This document shows, piece after piece, positions 11,747-24,984 of a stretch of DNA of 64,000 bases (positions within the stretch are counted from its first letter, which is position 1; every line of letters starts with the position of its first letter). A program made the position numbers and the translations under genes. The notes beneath the pieces are model-generated. The model had not been told where the DNA came from, did not search any database, and saw only the letters and a list, made by a program, of their open reading frames with translations. Source of the stretch: Catonia carolina (Eukaryota > Arthropoda > Insecta > Hemiptera > Achilidae); the NCBI GenBank assembly GCA_035578175.1, contig JAQMRL010000001.1, positions 378,143,220 through 378,207,219 on the forward strand. The letters are read 5' to 3'.

Positions 11747-12468
11747 TTTTTACTTTCTCTTGCCTATATGAATATATAGGAAGGAAAGTATTGTTTTCAT
11801 GTCGATTTTTCGAATTCGAGTTTTCACCGGATCTACACGTTTTTAGACCCCATGAACCCAAAAAACATGTTTTTAGCGATTGGTCTGTGTGTGTGTGTTA
11901 ACAGAATATCTCAAGAACGGAACATCGTACGAATTTGAAACTTGAAACTTAAGATACATACCACTACCGGATCCGACACGAACATTTTCATGAAAATCGG
12001 TCAACCAGAAGTAGTAGTTTATTCGTGTAATTTTTCACTTTCTTGCGATTTTCTCAAAAACTGGTCCTACGACTTTTTTTTAAAATCGCCTCATTTACTA
12101 AATTTTTTATGCCCTACAAGATAGGGTAGGCGCTATGTTTGCTGAAATTCTTGGTGAGGCTGTTTTCACGTAAAAAAAATGTTTTTTTTAAGATTACGGC
12201 TTTAATATGCATTTAAGCGCAAAAATGTATACTATAATCAAAGTTGTAGACAATTTAAAATCCTACGTCAAAAAGTGATTTCCGTGTTATTAAGCAAAAC
12301 TAAGGTTGATTTTATTTTTGTATCATTCACTCATGATTAAAATTAGGTTACGTTTTTGAGAGTATTTTTTTTAACTTTTTCTAATGTTTTATTATTAATG
12401 TTAGGTTACATTATTCATTATTTTCATTGACAAGAGAAAGTCGTGTGAGTGTTTCACACCAGATTTTT
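11747..12468 (+). mobile_element. Family A copy A3, internally deleted
   Basis: Both ends are present: CTTTCTCTTGCC near 11752 and the GTGTGAGTGTTTCACACC hairpin near 12443-12461. The microsatellite is only about 14 bases (11886-11899). At about 720 bp it is 250 bp shorter than A2 because the second internal module is missing. Confidence 0.85.
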
Positions 12469-12469
12469 A

Positions 12470-13520
12470 AACATAATTAAATGACACTCCTATTAAGCTA
12501 AGTAAGTTAAAGTAAAAAAAGTAATGTCAATTAGTATGTAATGAATTTAACATAGTGTTAATTTCTTTCGCTTATTAGTTTTGTCATCTCTTTTATATTT
12601 TACACTCCCTTTTTGAAGCTAGTAAAAGCAGCTATAATTAAGCCGTGCTTCTACTGTAAGAATTACAACATGTGAAGTTCATACTACATTTCCTTTGTAT
12701 ACTATAAAATCGACTTGAAATTCTAAAAGTAATTTTGTAGATACTTTCTCCTTAATTCATGTGAGGGGATGAGAATATTATGAGTATGAGGTCTTACCAA
12801 ACTAAATTCAATAACATTGTGAACAGAAACTGAATGAAGTTTATAAATCATATTCGATTTTCATATATTTTTAAATATAGTACTTATATTAAATATTCAG
12901 GAGTGTTTTTAAACATAAATATGAAATTTTTCAATTCTTTTTGAAAGGGATTTCATTAAAAAACATATACCAAACTATATTAATTTTCTAAAAGATAAAA
13001 TTTTATTAGATATATTTTTAGTTTGATTAAGATAGTCGGTATTAAATTTTTTTTAAATTATTTTTCAGACTGCTGAATAAGGTTTCCGACTTTCACAAAG
13101 AAAAGAAAATGAAACAAATATTATATAGAACGTAGATATTACTGATAATCTAGATGAAGGCGTAACTTTCTATACAGGCTTCCTAAAGCCTAACGATACG
13201 TATATATATTTAATAACTCTAAACGTATAAGCATGATATTTGTTACATTGTTATTGGTACAAAGCTAAAAACTAAATCGTATTATCTCTGTTTGCTAGAC
13301 TACAATTTTGACCTTCACAAATATTATTATTTTTCAATTTTATTCCATCAATAAAATTACTTTTTGTTCAGTAGTAATATTTATCGTCATGTCAAGAAAC
13401 AATTGGTTTAAAAATAATTTTTGTTTAAAAAAGAGTAGGCTACATTAGTCTTAATTATGATCTTTACCGAGTTATTCAATTTTTCAAAATAAATTATTTA
13501 ACAGCTAGTTACTATTTCTT
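12470..13520. other. AT-rich DNA, nothing identified
   Basis: No gene, RNA or defined repeat end seen. Confidence 0.4.
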
Positions 13521-13522
13521 TT

Positions 13523-13663
13523 TTTTACTTTCTCTTGCCTATTATGAATATATAGGAAGGAAAGTATTGTTTTATGTCGATTTTTCGAAATCGAGTTTTC
13601 ACCGGATCTACACGTTTTCAGACCCCTGAATCCAGAAAAACATGTTTTTAGCGATTGGTCTGA
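13523..13663 (+). mobile_element. Family A copy A4, 5' fragment
   Basis: The first ~140 bp of family A are well preserved, including the 5' hairpin and GCGATTGGTCTG. The copy stops exactly where the TG microsatellite begins in other members, suggesting that the simple repeat was the breakpoint. Confidence 0.85.
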
Positions 13664-13679
13664 GATCAATTTTTTAAGA

Positions 13680-13850
13680 TTTATGTTATGTTATGTGCGA
13701 TATTAGATGATAATATCATCTAAAACGAAATAAACGAATTTCAGTAAGTAGAAAATGAGTGATGAACAATATTCTAAATCTGAATGAAAATCGAACCCTG
13801 CATATTTGCGGCTAACCATGGCGCCAACAGGCCAGGGATAAAGCAAATTA
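13680..13850 (-). mobile_element. tRNA-type SINE, minus strand
   Basis: On the minus strand, TGGCGCCATGGTTAGCCG is an A-box-like region and AGGGTTCGATTTTC a B-box-like region. The downstream body (CATCACTCATTTTC) resembles the SINE at 23.76 kb. It ends near ATGATATTATC. Confidence 0.65.
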
Positions 13851-14175
13851 TATTGATTTGTGGTTAAATCAGAATTTGGGCATTCTACAATTGATTCATT
13901 CATTTAGATTGATACCTTCTTAATATGGATAAAAATACATTAAACTTGTTTTAATTTAAGATATTCTTCAAATAATCTATCAGTTCAATAAAAATAAATA
14001 AACGAGATGAAAAAAATGTTTGTGCTTTATTACACCTTGTCCAATTATTTTGTTCGAATCACTTTAACTGTTTGTTCTAACTAACCAGATTTCTCCATAC
14101 CCGAATCAATCGCAACTCTCATTACTTTGAATAATTGAGTTGTACTATATAGAACATTTTATCGGACAAACAAAG

Positions 14176-15058
14176 TACAGTAGTTCCCCGTTTAGCGCTT
14201 GAGATGCGTTCTGCAGCCATCGGGCGCTAAACGAAACAGCGCTGTACGGGGTCGAGCGATTAATCACATTGGGTTCCGTACAACCCTCGTACTGCATAGT
14301 ACATATTAGTACATACTACAATATATTATGTTTACTGATGGTTTTTTTTTATTTATTTTTTGTTTTTTTTTATATACTTTTTTATTTATGGGATTTAAAT
14401 ATTTATTTATAAGTACAGTATAATATAAACATATTAAATACAGCATGTCAAATTATACATTGAAAGTACAAGACACAATACGTTACATATTAAAGAAAGA
14501 TACACACGAGTAAGTGGAACAAACAAACATAATTATGTACTTGACAGTACAAAAATAAAGAAATAAAGAAATAAAAATATGTACAATAATCCTAGCATTA
14601 AGAACAAATGTTTATGGAAATACAAAACTAACTTATTCGTTAGGTAGAGTACATAGTTTTATTTCTCGTATTTCCATAAACATTTGATTATTTTGTTATT
14701 TAATATTTCCAAAGCAACATGCTGACTCATTAAATTACAAAATAATTAAATGTTTATGGAAATAACATAAAGAAATAACAAAATAAAAATATGTACTCTA
14801 CCTAACGGATAAGTTTGTTTTGTATCTTACCTAAATTAATTCATGTAGGAAGATGATGGTTCGGGCTGGGAGCCTTGGTCACGTACTATTATTGTCTTCT
14901 TATAGATAAGCCTTTATCTATAAGAAGACAAAAACTTAAGTTTTTTGCCGGCTAATACAACGCTCTCTGTACAAACCTCTGATGACCTTGAAGGCTTCAT
15001 AAAAGCGTCATAACGAACCAGCGCTAAACAGAGTAGCGTTTTGCGAGTTATTACTGTA
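14176..15058. mobile_element. pogo/Tigger-like MITE with TA duplication
   Basis: The ends are CAGTAGTTCCCCGTTTAGCGC at 14178 and, as reverse complement, CAGTAATAACTCGC ending at 15056, with TA on both sides. CAGT ends with a TTTAGCG motif and TA targets are typical of pogo/Tigger elements. A second inner TTTAGCGC occurs at both ends. The 879-bp interior has no transposase similarity but holds a long internal inverted repeat built on ATGTTTATGGAAAT and a hairpin at 14892-14932. It is a non-autonomous element. Confidence 0.7.
14892..14932. repeat. Perfect 18-bp-arm hairpin
   Basis: The left arm TTGTCTTCTTATAGATAA and the right arm are exact reverse complements separated by only a few bases. 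It lies inside the Tigger-like MITE. Confidence 0.85.
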
Positions 15059-15429
15059 CAGAGCAATGAGGTATGAACTACAGACGAAAGTTCATCACAA
15101 CTAAAATAATATTGTGGGTACCCGAAATTATATTTTAAATAAGACCTTTGTTACATTATATACTATATATTTCTATATGATTGATTAACCAAATTACTAA
15201 CGTTTATTTAATAATGTATCAAGTGTCTGATTTTCATGGTTAGTTTGTCATTATATATTTATTTATCTCTTGTGTGACCACATGCTTTTGTCCATGATTG
15301 AATATCATCAAATTAAACCCAGTTCGTTAGAATATTGTGTTTTTTTATTTAAAACTAAATTTTACTTCGTATTGACATTAATGCACTTAATATTATCAAA
15401 TTTCTCATTCTACTAATATACAAATTTCT

Positions 15430-16650
15430 CTCAATTCTCTCCAAACTATTGAGAAACTCCTTCTACCAGGCCTAGTACCGTTTATCGATCTTTCAAACAC
15501 TATTTCTGATCATCAGCTCGAATTTCGTTTATCTCATTCCACATTTCAGCAATCTCACCGACTTATTGATATAATCTCTTCAGCTCTTGAAAACAGTTAA
15601 TATTGTTCAGCCGTGTTTCTTGATGTATCTCAAGCCTTTGTTCAGGTCTGGCATGATAAACCTTTATACACATTGAAACTAATACTTCCAGATAGCCTGT
15701 ACCTAGTAATAAGATCTTTTCTAGCGGAATGTTACTTTAGAGAAAAACAAGGTGATGAACTTTCTGAAATGTACAAAGTCAATGCTGGGGTACCGCAAGG
15801 AAGCGTAATTGCACCAAGGCTCTTTTCTGTAAGCACAAGTGACATACCAACTTGTATCCATACAACCAAGGCTATGTTTGCTGATGACATGGCAGTTCTT
15901 ACGGTTGATGCATTACAAGATTACAAGTTTGAATTACAAGATTGCTTGTAATTGCAACTCTAAAGACACAAAACCATTAACACCTGATAGAGTCATGGCT
16001 GAAATTTTGGAAAATTAAAATTAATGAAAATAAATCGCGACAAATGACGTTTACTCTTAGATGATAAAACTGCTCAACCGTTTACATTAATAATATTCCG
16101 CTGCCTCACACTATCAAACACGCTATTTAGGCTTACGCTTGGACAGAAAACTTACGTGGAACGCACTTGTTACACACACACGCCACAAACTGAAAACACG
16201 CTTCTATCAACTGAAACGCTTACTCGATAGACGTTCTAAATTAAACATGTCACACAAATTAACAATCTACAAGACAGTCTTAAGACCAATCTGGACATAT
16301 GGAGTTCAACTTTGGGGATTTGCTACACCTTCACGCACGAAACGTACACAGTTGATTCAAAACAAGATTCTACGAACGATATCGCAATGCCCCTTTTATA
16401 TCAAAAACTCAATGTTGCACAAAGACTTACAAATACCATACGTAATTGATGTCGTGAAACAACTATACAAGAATATGCATGACAAATTTGAATTAGTACA
16501 TGACAACCCTTTCATACAAAACTTGTACACTACGGTGATACCGGGTACTCAACACAGACGTTTAAAACGCCTCTGGGCAAGGGATTTTATTGGCCAACTG
16601 TAGGACTGTGATGACTGCACACTCCTTTAAGTAAATAAAGTTTTGAAAAA
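15430..16650 (+). pseudogene. Jockey-type LINE ORF2 fragment (family J1)
   Basis: This is a 5'-truncated reverse transcriptase. A first open stretch (15613-15951) shows FLDVSQAF, GVPQGSVIAPRLF and an intact FADD catalytic box. After a frame break, 16139-16603 continues with the thumb and C-terminal region: LDRKLTW, RPIWTYGVQLWG, and the C-terminal NSMLHKDLQIP block common in Jockey elements. An AATAAAG near 16633 marks the 3' end. Stops just before 15600 and at 15950 break the frame. Related copies are at 6.45 and 22.73 kb. Confidence 0.85.
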
Positions 16651-17925
16651 TTAGCTTCACATTTAGAAATTGTTGTATTTATAAAATAATAGATACTAAA
16701 TTTCAATTGGAAGTGTCAAAAAAAATTCTCTTCTAGTTATATTTTATTGTACTACTATTACAATTTAGGACAGATTATGTTTTAGAACTGGTGTTACATT
16801 TTCTCCATGTATCCCTCATTGATTTTGCTTTAAAATTAATTTAAATATATGTATGATAAGGATGATTTTTAATTTCCTTGTCCACAAAGCTTTCGTTCCT
16901 TGAGGCTTGTTCAAACAAATTAAAGTTATTGGGTAAATAAAATTTAGCTACTTAAAATTTAGATTCATAAAATCTATTAAGCACTTACAAAGAAAAACCG
17001 AGCACTCCGATTAAGTGAAATAAAATAACTTCAATGATCTGAGAGATGTGATGTGTCTTACAAGGTATCATGAGGTGAAGAAATTAAATGAAAAAAACAT
17101 TAAAGGCTTATACCACCCTAAGGAAAACGCATTTTTAACTATTTTTTATAAAATATTATAAACTCAAAATATGTGGATATTCGGAATTGTTTATACGATA
17201 TGAGATTTCGATTTGCTTTTAAAAAATCGTTCTATAGTGGTCTACCCTCACAATGCTACTTTTTTCCTCAGGCATTTAATATAAAAAAATGAAGTAACGA
17301 GTCCAAAATATGTATTGGTTGAAATCCATTAAAAAAATTGGCAAAATTTTAAGCGTAAAAACCACTTTTCGCGCGTCACGTGTTATCGCTTGGAGACAGA
17401 TTTTGAAAATCTATATTTCAACGGCTATAAACGTATTTCAGTTTCAAATGAATACAGCTGTACTGAAAACAAATAAGTACGTGAAAATGAAAGGTGGAAA
17501 ATGATAGATCTATGTCCCCTCCTTACAAACAAACATTTTTTTTTGATATAATGTTTCCAATCCAACTTTAATTACAAAAATTGATTGATAAAATTCATTA
17601 CACGAATGCGTACGAGATACAATTTTGAAGCGAAACAGTTTTTATATAGGTATATATACACTTTTGATAATATTTTACAGTAGGTATAAAAAAAATAGTT
17701 TTTTTATATTTTATACTTAGCCTAATGGTATATAACCTAAAAAAATAAACAAAGTAGCGAGGACATTTCAAATTGATAATGAATATTTAAATCCCCGTGA
17801 TCTACTTTCTCGACAAAACCAAAGATATTCATAGACTAAATTTGTTATTAGATCTAGACAAGAGGATTACCTGAACCAATGTTGTTATTTTATTTCCTGA
17901 ACCAAACACATCATGACAAAGAAGA
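16650..17925. other. AT-rich DNA with no gene seen
   Basis: No similarity recognised. The 64-codon frame at 17310 has no recognisable domain. Confidence 0.4.
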
Positions 17926-18220
17926 AACAATTGGATTTAAAGTTCAACCAAATAAGGTGGTTGCTTGGAAAGAAGTCAGAGCTCTCTAAAGAAATTAAAA
18001 TGATAGTTTTAATCATTCTGATAGTCTTAACATTTTAGAACGGTTTCAATCAAAAGTAATGAGCCAAATTATGGACATTCCTTGGTACATCAGTAACAAG
18101 TACATCTACCATGACAAGTAGGCTTTAGAGGCTTACGTGGCAACACAAGGCAAGACATTTCATTTTCATTGAATGTTACCAACAGAGCCTAAACCGTCAT
18201 CCTAATTATCTAAGTCTTAA
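17925..18220 (+). pseudogene. Jockey ORF2 C-terminal relic
   Basis: One frame reads ERFQSKVMSQIMDIPWYISN then IYHDK, the conserved C-terminal block (FQSKxLRxIxxAPWYVSN) of Jockey-type ORF2. Stops and a shift occur on both sides. Only the tail of the element remains. Confidence 0.65.
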
Positions 18221-18224
18221 TTAA

Positions 18225-20185
18225 TTAAATAATCAAGACTCCCATTAATCAAAGACTTAAAAAATTTAATGTTTTATATTTTTACTATGTATATTTTAGA
18301 TTTTGTTCTATACTGCTATTATTTTTAAGACTAAGTCATTTAAAATTTATAAATACTAAATTGTTCACAATTTTTTATCAGTTGAATTAGATTCAGTGGA
18401 TTTCTGATTCTATGAGTGTGAGTTCGTGTTGTTAGCAAAATTACTAATTTTTCTCATATTTTATGAAACAGGTTGCAATGTTGCAGATTTGTTAATAAAA
18501 AAATGTATTACTAAAAACTAACACTTCAGTATTCAGTTGAATTGAAGTCATCTAGCTGTGGGAGTTAGAGAATGCATAACGCTGTCACTCGCACAAACCA
18601 TACTTACCATTCCAATAACATTGCATAATTATTTTACTCATTGTTGTGAGCACGCGTTTATGCAAGGACAAAACTAACAGCAGTCTTATTCTTCTTTTTT
18701 TATCCGTTGAATTGTTTTTCGGGATGTTTTACAATATTTTTAAGTTCTTTCAACTGGTTTATTAATAGGGACATTAAGTCTATTAAAATTAGCTTCCTAC
18801 TCACAGCACTATCATGTAATATGAAATTTCTTTCTTCGCTATGGATTGTTTGTGTACGTTTTCGAACACTTAGATCAGTAGACATTATTTTTATGCCACA
18901 TAAAATTATAAATGTAGGCTAGTAACAAGTACTAATCGAATTAATATTTTAGCAAGAGAACAGTGTATAATATGAAAATAGCAAACAAACACACACACGT
19001 ACACAGTAGCACGGGCCAAGATAACGACTGTAGAATGTTTTCAGATCTGGATTTTAACAATAAAGACCTTTGGGCGCATGCGTATTTATGCCACGTATTT
19101 CCCTCTCACTCGTTCGGCTATGGCACATCAATTTATCTGACATCTTTACCAACGTTACACTATTCAATGCTGTTTTTCATTCATAAAAGATAATAATTTT
19201 AGACTTACAGCCTTTTTTCTTAAAGATTACATTTATTTACATTTAAAAACTGTCTGCAAAGTAAATACACCTTACTAAAAAATTATTTATTTACGCCACA
19301 AAGTAAACTTTTGAACTTTGTACTTATTTTATTAATTTAAACAAAAAGTAAATTAGATATCTTGAAATCTTAATAGTGAGTTTGTAAGTACGTTTATCGA
19401 CTTTCTGGTGTATTTAATGAGTTTAAATTTTTTAAATAAATTAAATATTCTTTTTAAATATCTGTAAAAACTAAGTTTTGTTTTACTTCAGGTTATGGTG
19501 ATATTTTTAAATCTTGTAATTTTATGATTTTTTCGTATTATGAAGTCATCTTAAATTGTTTTTAAATTTCTAAAAGTTTTTTCACCTCGTCTCATTAATG
19601 TTACAAATTTTATTCAACAATCTGTAGTGTTAAACAAATACAATCTTGTAGAAAAAAGTAATAAACGGAATGAAAAAGATTGAAGTTGCTCTTCTTTAAA
19701 ATGTTTGATAAAATATTTATTTAACCCAAAAAATTAAGATTTACCTTTTCCCTAATCCCGAAAACTTTTGTTTTACGTTTATTGTCATCTTAAGATACTT
19801 TTAAATACTTTTCTTAAAGTTTAAAGAATCTTCAATGAAAATAAATATATTTTAAAGTTGTTCAATACGTTAATTTTCAAACATTTTTATTTATCCTAGG
19901 ATTAATAATTTAAAGTCAAAATTGAAAATGTAGGCCTTATCTAAAGTCTTTCAAAATCCTACTTTGCTGATAATGACTACAGAGAAATTGAGTACTCCTT
20001 AGAACAACTGAAATTATTAAAATTTTTTTTACCAGTCTGCAACATTACAATCTGTTCACATGAAATAGAACAATCAGTAATTTTGATAAATGTTAATTAA
20101 CATGATTACAATTCCATTATAATGTTAATGGAATTGAAAATAGTAATAAATTAATTAGAAAAAAAATAAGTGTAACAATGTTCTT
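18225..20185. other. AT-rich DNA with no gene seen
   Basis: Overlapping short frames at 18.7-19.2 kb have no recognisable domain. No transposon ends found. Confidence 0.4.
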
Positions 20186-20189
20186 TAAA

Positions 20190-20950
20190 ACCTATAACCT
20201 AAATCAAAAACACAATGTCTTTCAGTCTTGAAAACCTGGTATCAATTTTATTTAGCAGATTCAGAGCCAGGGAGTTTGGGTGATGATTGAGTCTTTCTTC
20301 ATATTTACGGCTGAATTTTGATATAGTTTTTTTCACTAAGTCAATATTAAGATCGGCATAGACATAGGTGTTTTTGATGTACCACGAATTTGCAGGGCCC
20401 ACCGCAAAAATTTTGACTGAAAACGTTTCAATATGTTTGTTTGAAGTGCTGGATGTACCCCACAATTGAAGCCCGTATGTCCACATGGGTTTTAAAAGGA
20501 TTTATATAAAAATAATTTTTTATTCGTTTGACAAAGGTGAGTATTTACTAATTAACTAGTGTAGTTTACTTACTGTCAGCTGAAATTGTTTCTTTTTAGT
20601 TGTTATATGATGTTTCCGTGTGAGGCGACGATCTAATATAGTCCCAAGTATTTTACTGTTGTGTTGTGTGGTAGTGCAATGTATGTTGTTTAACGTACTG
20701 GTGGGCAGTCATTTTTCCGTAGTGTAAGTGTGATGTTTTGATTTGTTTTCGTTAACTTTCCTTCTCCACTTTATTAACCATTTCTCAAAAGATGTAAGGA
20801 ATTCTTGTAAGAATTGTGACGCAATTATTGGGTCTTCATGGATAATCAATTTTTAAATTGATTGCACGTTGTACGTCGTTTACTTTAGATTTTCCGGCTA
20901 CATAAAATACAGTTTTAGCAGCTACTCTGCAACTGCAACTACAGAAGATA
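20190..20950 (-). pseudogene. Jockey-type LINE ORF2 fragment (family J2)
   Basis: On the minus strand I can follow a broken reading of the thumb region (FEKWLIKWRRKVNENKSKHH), then LGTILDRRLT, then MWTYGLQLWG and a WYIKNTYVYADLNI block. The order is that of a Jockey ORF2 C-terminus. The sequence differs from family J1. The open part is 20199-20486. Confidence 0.7.
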
Positions 20951-21627
20951 CGACTGTAGGGTCACAGTGAAGTATTTACAATTTTTTATAACGGTGAAGG
21001 ATTAAAGTAAGTAATGGAACTACGTCAGTCCATGTGATATCCACGGTTCGTAGGCAAACTTGTCTTACAGTAATTCAAAATAACATTGTGCTGCCACAAC
21101 CATAGGGTTTAAAGGCTTCATCTCGATTTCCGGCTGACATGGAAGAAACCTATTTTGACGAGCTGAAAAATCATTGACTTAAAATTCAAGAATACATTCT
21201 GGTTAACAGGGAGACGCTCGTAACTGTCGACTGAATCAAAACTGACGTTATGTAAGGTAATTTTGAAGCCTACGTGGGATTCAACTCTGAGGGAAGTAAG
21301 TCCAATATTCTCACTATTGCGCGTTTTCAGAAAAATATTTTATGAATCTTAAGATACCGCTATACATTTATGAAATAGATGTATTTACAATGACGTAATG
21401 GCTTAACTCAGTGAGACAGAGAATTATAACACGATTAGTCAAAATACAAACATAGACTGAACGTGCATCCAATTTATTTTTCAATAATCGAGTATCTACC
21501 TAGGTTGGTGAACTGTATTGGTTGTTTTACAAAAATATTATTTCTAACTATGTGGTATTTTTTTAAAGTTATTAATTTAAGGACGCATCAACAATACTGT
21601 CATCTGCGAGCAATAAATAAAACAAAA
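20951..21627. other. Unassigned DNA of slightly higher GC
   Basis: 21.0-21.3 kb is more complex than the surroundings. One broken plus-strand frame reads ADMEETYFDELKNH and later AYVGFNSEGSK, which could be an old transposon-derived coding relic, but I do not recognise a family. Confidence 0.3.
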
Positions 21628-22246
21628 TACACTTGAACTTCCATAACTCGAACGTCTATAAATCGAATGTTCTATAATTCGAATTAAATTTGGTTTCCCT
21701 AGGATTTACTTGTTGATTTACATTAAAAGTAGCGTCCATTACTCGAATATTCGTAAGTCGAAGTTCTTGTTTGAGAATTTTAAAAATCTGAATTCATTTT
21801 GGTTTTTAATGCAAAGGCGTACGATAAAGTTTTCGTAGCCTGGATTAAAAGAAAGTGTATTAAATTGGCTGCAAGAAGTAAGAAGGAAAAATCTTTCCAT
21901 ATCACAGGTGTAAGCTCCGAGAAAAATTAGATCAGTAAGCTATACAACATGGTCATACCAAATTTAAAGCCAGCAGTAGAAGACTGGAAAAATCGTCATG
22001 GAATCGTTCAAAGGTGATTTATGATGAAAGTGGCTCAGTTTTTAACGAAGGCTGCTAAAATTACAAGCAACCAATTTTACTTCCCCTTATCAAAAGTGAC
22101 AAAGCAGAAGATTTGTTTAACGCCGTTAATACAAGATTATTTTTTAATTGTTTAACAGTATATTAAAAATCGATCAAAATTCTATAATTTTGTTGTTCTG
22201 TATTTCGAATTTTATTTTATTTTCTTTTTATGGAGATTAAACTGTA
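21628..22246 (+). mobile_element. Decayed pogo/Tigger element
   Basis: Terminal inverted repeats of the type CACTTGAACTTCCATAACTCG (from 21630) and CAGTTTAATCTCCATAA (reverse complement, ending 22244) are flanked by TA. Inside, a plus-strand reading gives KPAVEDWKNRHGI followed by ESGSV, matching the CENP-B-type helix-turn-helix region (WxxFKxRHGI) of Tigger transposases. Many stops break it and the DDE catalytic part is missing, so it is inactive. Confidence 0.65.
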
Positions 22247-22729
22247 TTTACGATACCCAATACATTATTGATACAAAATACCAAAAACCAATTAGAAAAG
22301 AGTAAAATTAACAACATTAAAAACATTAAATAATAACAATAACCGATCGTCAAAAATCAATCGGTGACAGAAAATGAGTATAACTGTTACCATACACGAT
22401 AGACAAAACACACGTATTACAATAATTGCATGCACACAAAACTATACAGTGCTTTTACTTAAATATATCATATAAGTCACGTACAGTTTTATTAATGGAG
22501 GCTTTTCGTCACTTGTATAACACTTTCAATATTGTCTTCACGGCGGAATAAATTACTCAGAAACACTTCATGAAGCTGAAAAATCTTCTTCTTGGAGCTT
22601 CTGTGAAACGACAACCAGATAAAATGTGTTTCACCGTTATTTGTATTTTTGTTTTTGTGTTCTTATATGTTTATGTATTCAAATTCAGTTGTTTATTTTA
22701 ACTTTATTTTTTCGAATCGTTAAAGGTTT

Positions 22730-23620
22730 TAATTTTTTTTTGACACTTTCAATTGAAATTTAGTATTTGTTATTATATTAATACAAGTTCTAAATGTGAA
22801 ACTAGTGTTCCAAAACTTGATTTACTTGAAGGAGCATGTAGTCATCACCACAGTCTTACATTTGGCCTAAAAGATCCCTTGGCCAGAGGCGTTTTAAACG
22901 TCTGTGTTGAGTACACGGTATCACCGTAGTGTACATGTTTTGTATGAGCTGGTCGTCATGTAATTTAAATTTATAGTGCATCGTCTTGTATAGCTGTTTT
23001 GGGACATCAATTACGTATGGGGTTTGTAAGTATTTGTGTAACATTGAGTTGTGATGTAAAAGGGGCATTGCGTTATCGTTCGTAGAATCTTGTTTTGAAT
23101 CACTAGTATACGTTTCGTATCTAAAGGTTTACCAGATCTCCAAAGCTGAACTCCATACGTCCATACGTTAAAAGACTGTTTTATGTATTGTTAATTTACG
23201 TGATATGTTTAGTTTAAAACGTCTATCGAGTAGCATTTCAGTTGATAGAGGCGTGTTTTCAGTTTGTGGCATGAGTGTGTAACAAGTGCGTTTCTTGTAA
23301 GTTTTCTGTGTAAGTGTAAGCCTAAATATCGTGTTTGAGTAGTGTGAGGCAGTGGAATATTATTAATGTAAACGGTTGGGCAGTTTTGTCATCTTAACGT
23401 AAACGTCATTTGTTGCGATTTGTTTTAATTAATTTTAATTTTCCAAAATTTAAGCCATGACTCTATCAGGTGTAAATGGTTTTTTTGTCTTTCGAGTTGC
23501 AATTGTAGGATTGGTAGCAACCGTATGAACTGCTATATATTCAGCAAACATAGCCATAGTTGTATGGATATGAGTCGGTATGTCACTCGTTCTTACAGAA
23601 AACAGCCTTGGTGCAAGTAC
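22730..23620 (-). pseudogene. Jockey-type LINE ORF2 fragment (family J1)
   Basis: It aligns base for base over long stretches with 15.8-16.65 kb in reverse orientation. The surviving C-terminal frame (22856-23068) reads NSMLHKYLQTPYVIDV and ends QHRRLKRLWPRDLLGQM. The catalytic FADD of the 15.6-kb copy reads FAEY here, so the reverse transcriptase would be dead even without the stops. 5'-truncated near 23620. Confidence 0.8.
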
Positions 23621-23754
23621 GTTGCTTTTACAAAAATTTTATTATTTTTCCTAATCCCTATAACCGTTAGTCTGTATGAGACTTTTAAATGCAGAATTGC
23701 TTTTTGGGGGGGATTTTACGACTGACTGTTTTACAACATCTCTTAATGGAGACG

Positions 23755-23860
23755 GTGAAAATGATAATATATGATGAAAATGAGCGATGAAAAAATTGCA
23801 GACCTGATACGGAATCGAACCGGAACCGTGGCGTAGAAGCCAGGCGCTTCTAAAAAATTA
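23755..23860 (-). mobile_element. tRNA-type SINE, minus strand
   Basis: On the minus strand an A-box-like GGCTTCTACGCCACGG and a B-box-like GGTTCGATTCCG are followed by a body with TCATCGCTCATTTTC, similar to the SINE at 13.7 kb. Confidence 0.65.
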
Positions 23861-23864
23861 TCAA

Positions 23865-24983
23865 TTTATTAAATTAAAAGAATTATTCAACATAATAATT
23901 TTTAATTAATCATGTATTTTTATTGCATTACAGAAGTGCATTTGTGAATTAATAATTGCAAAAATATTTTTTTGCTGTAATACTTTTAAATATAAAAATG
24001 TTTAAAAATAAAATTCCATTCCACCCTTCTATACGGAAAATAACACTTTTCATCATATCAGTGACGTAAGCCGAAACAAAAGAGATAATCTTGGTGATCA
24101 TAACGCTTCGCCTGTTCTAAAATTATGATATCGTAAAAGAAAATCGTCTGTAAAATCTTTATATATTTGTTAACTTCTACTCCCTTCAGCTTAATTGTCT
24201 GAAAGATTATTGGAACTATGATAAAAATAACAAATAAAAATAAATGGTTCTTTTTGACGTTTCTGTAGTACGTTGTATCTTAGAAAAGTATTTACATTTA
24301 GAACAATTTATTTTGTAATTTAATTTCACTTTACTTACTGCTTGATAACACACTTGTCAATTTTTTTGAAAAAAGAACAGAATTCCAAGTTTAAACTTAA
24401 CAAGAGTAATTACGTACAGATTGTATTGTCTTTCAACCGACAATTTAATTAGACCTAACACGTATCTACTTAAATAGCTTTTCGTACCAATTACTAAGTT
24501 TACAGGAATCACACGTGATGTTTCCAAATCAACGCTTTCGAGTAAGTTACTCTGTCTTTCATTGACAAAGGATTAAAGATGAAGTTCTAAATTCATTAAA
24601 TAGATTTCCCTTTTTCAAAAATTTTGAAAAAGTGAAACTTGTTAACCAAAAAAAATATAATAATAATAATAATTTTAATAAAATATTTAATTATTTTTAT
24701 GTATTACGAGATTGTTTTTATTTTATTTTTTAAATACATCTCTCAGAAAATTTCCCAAAATCTATTTTTTGCAACTTAGTAGGCTAGTGCAAATTCCGAT
24801 AAAATTTTTGGACTTTAAAAAAATCATTCCATATAAGTTGTAAACGACTACTCGTGCTAACTATAATTAAAATTACTATTAGGTTACAGCCGGTATTGAG
24901 AAAATATTATTACTCTTTGTTGTTTAACGGTTTTGGGGTAAATACACCTAAATTTCAAATTTTATTTTCAAGAGTTCTATCTA
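23865..24983. other. AT-rich DNA with no gene seen
   Basis: Only a short AAT trinucleotide run at about 24656-24674 was noted. Confidence 0.4.
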
Positions 24984-24984
24984 A

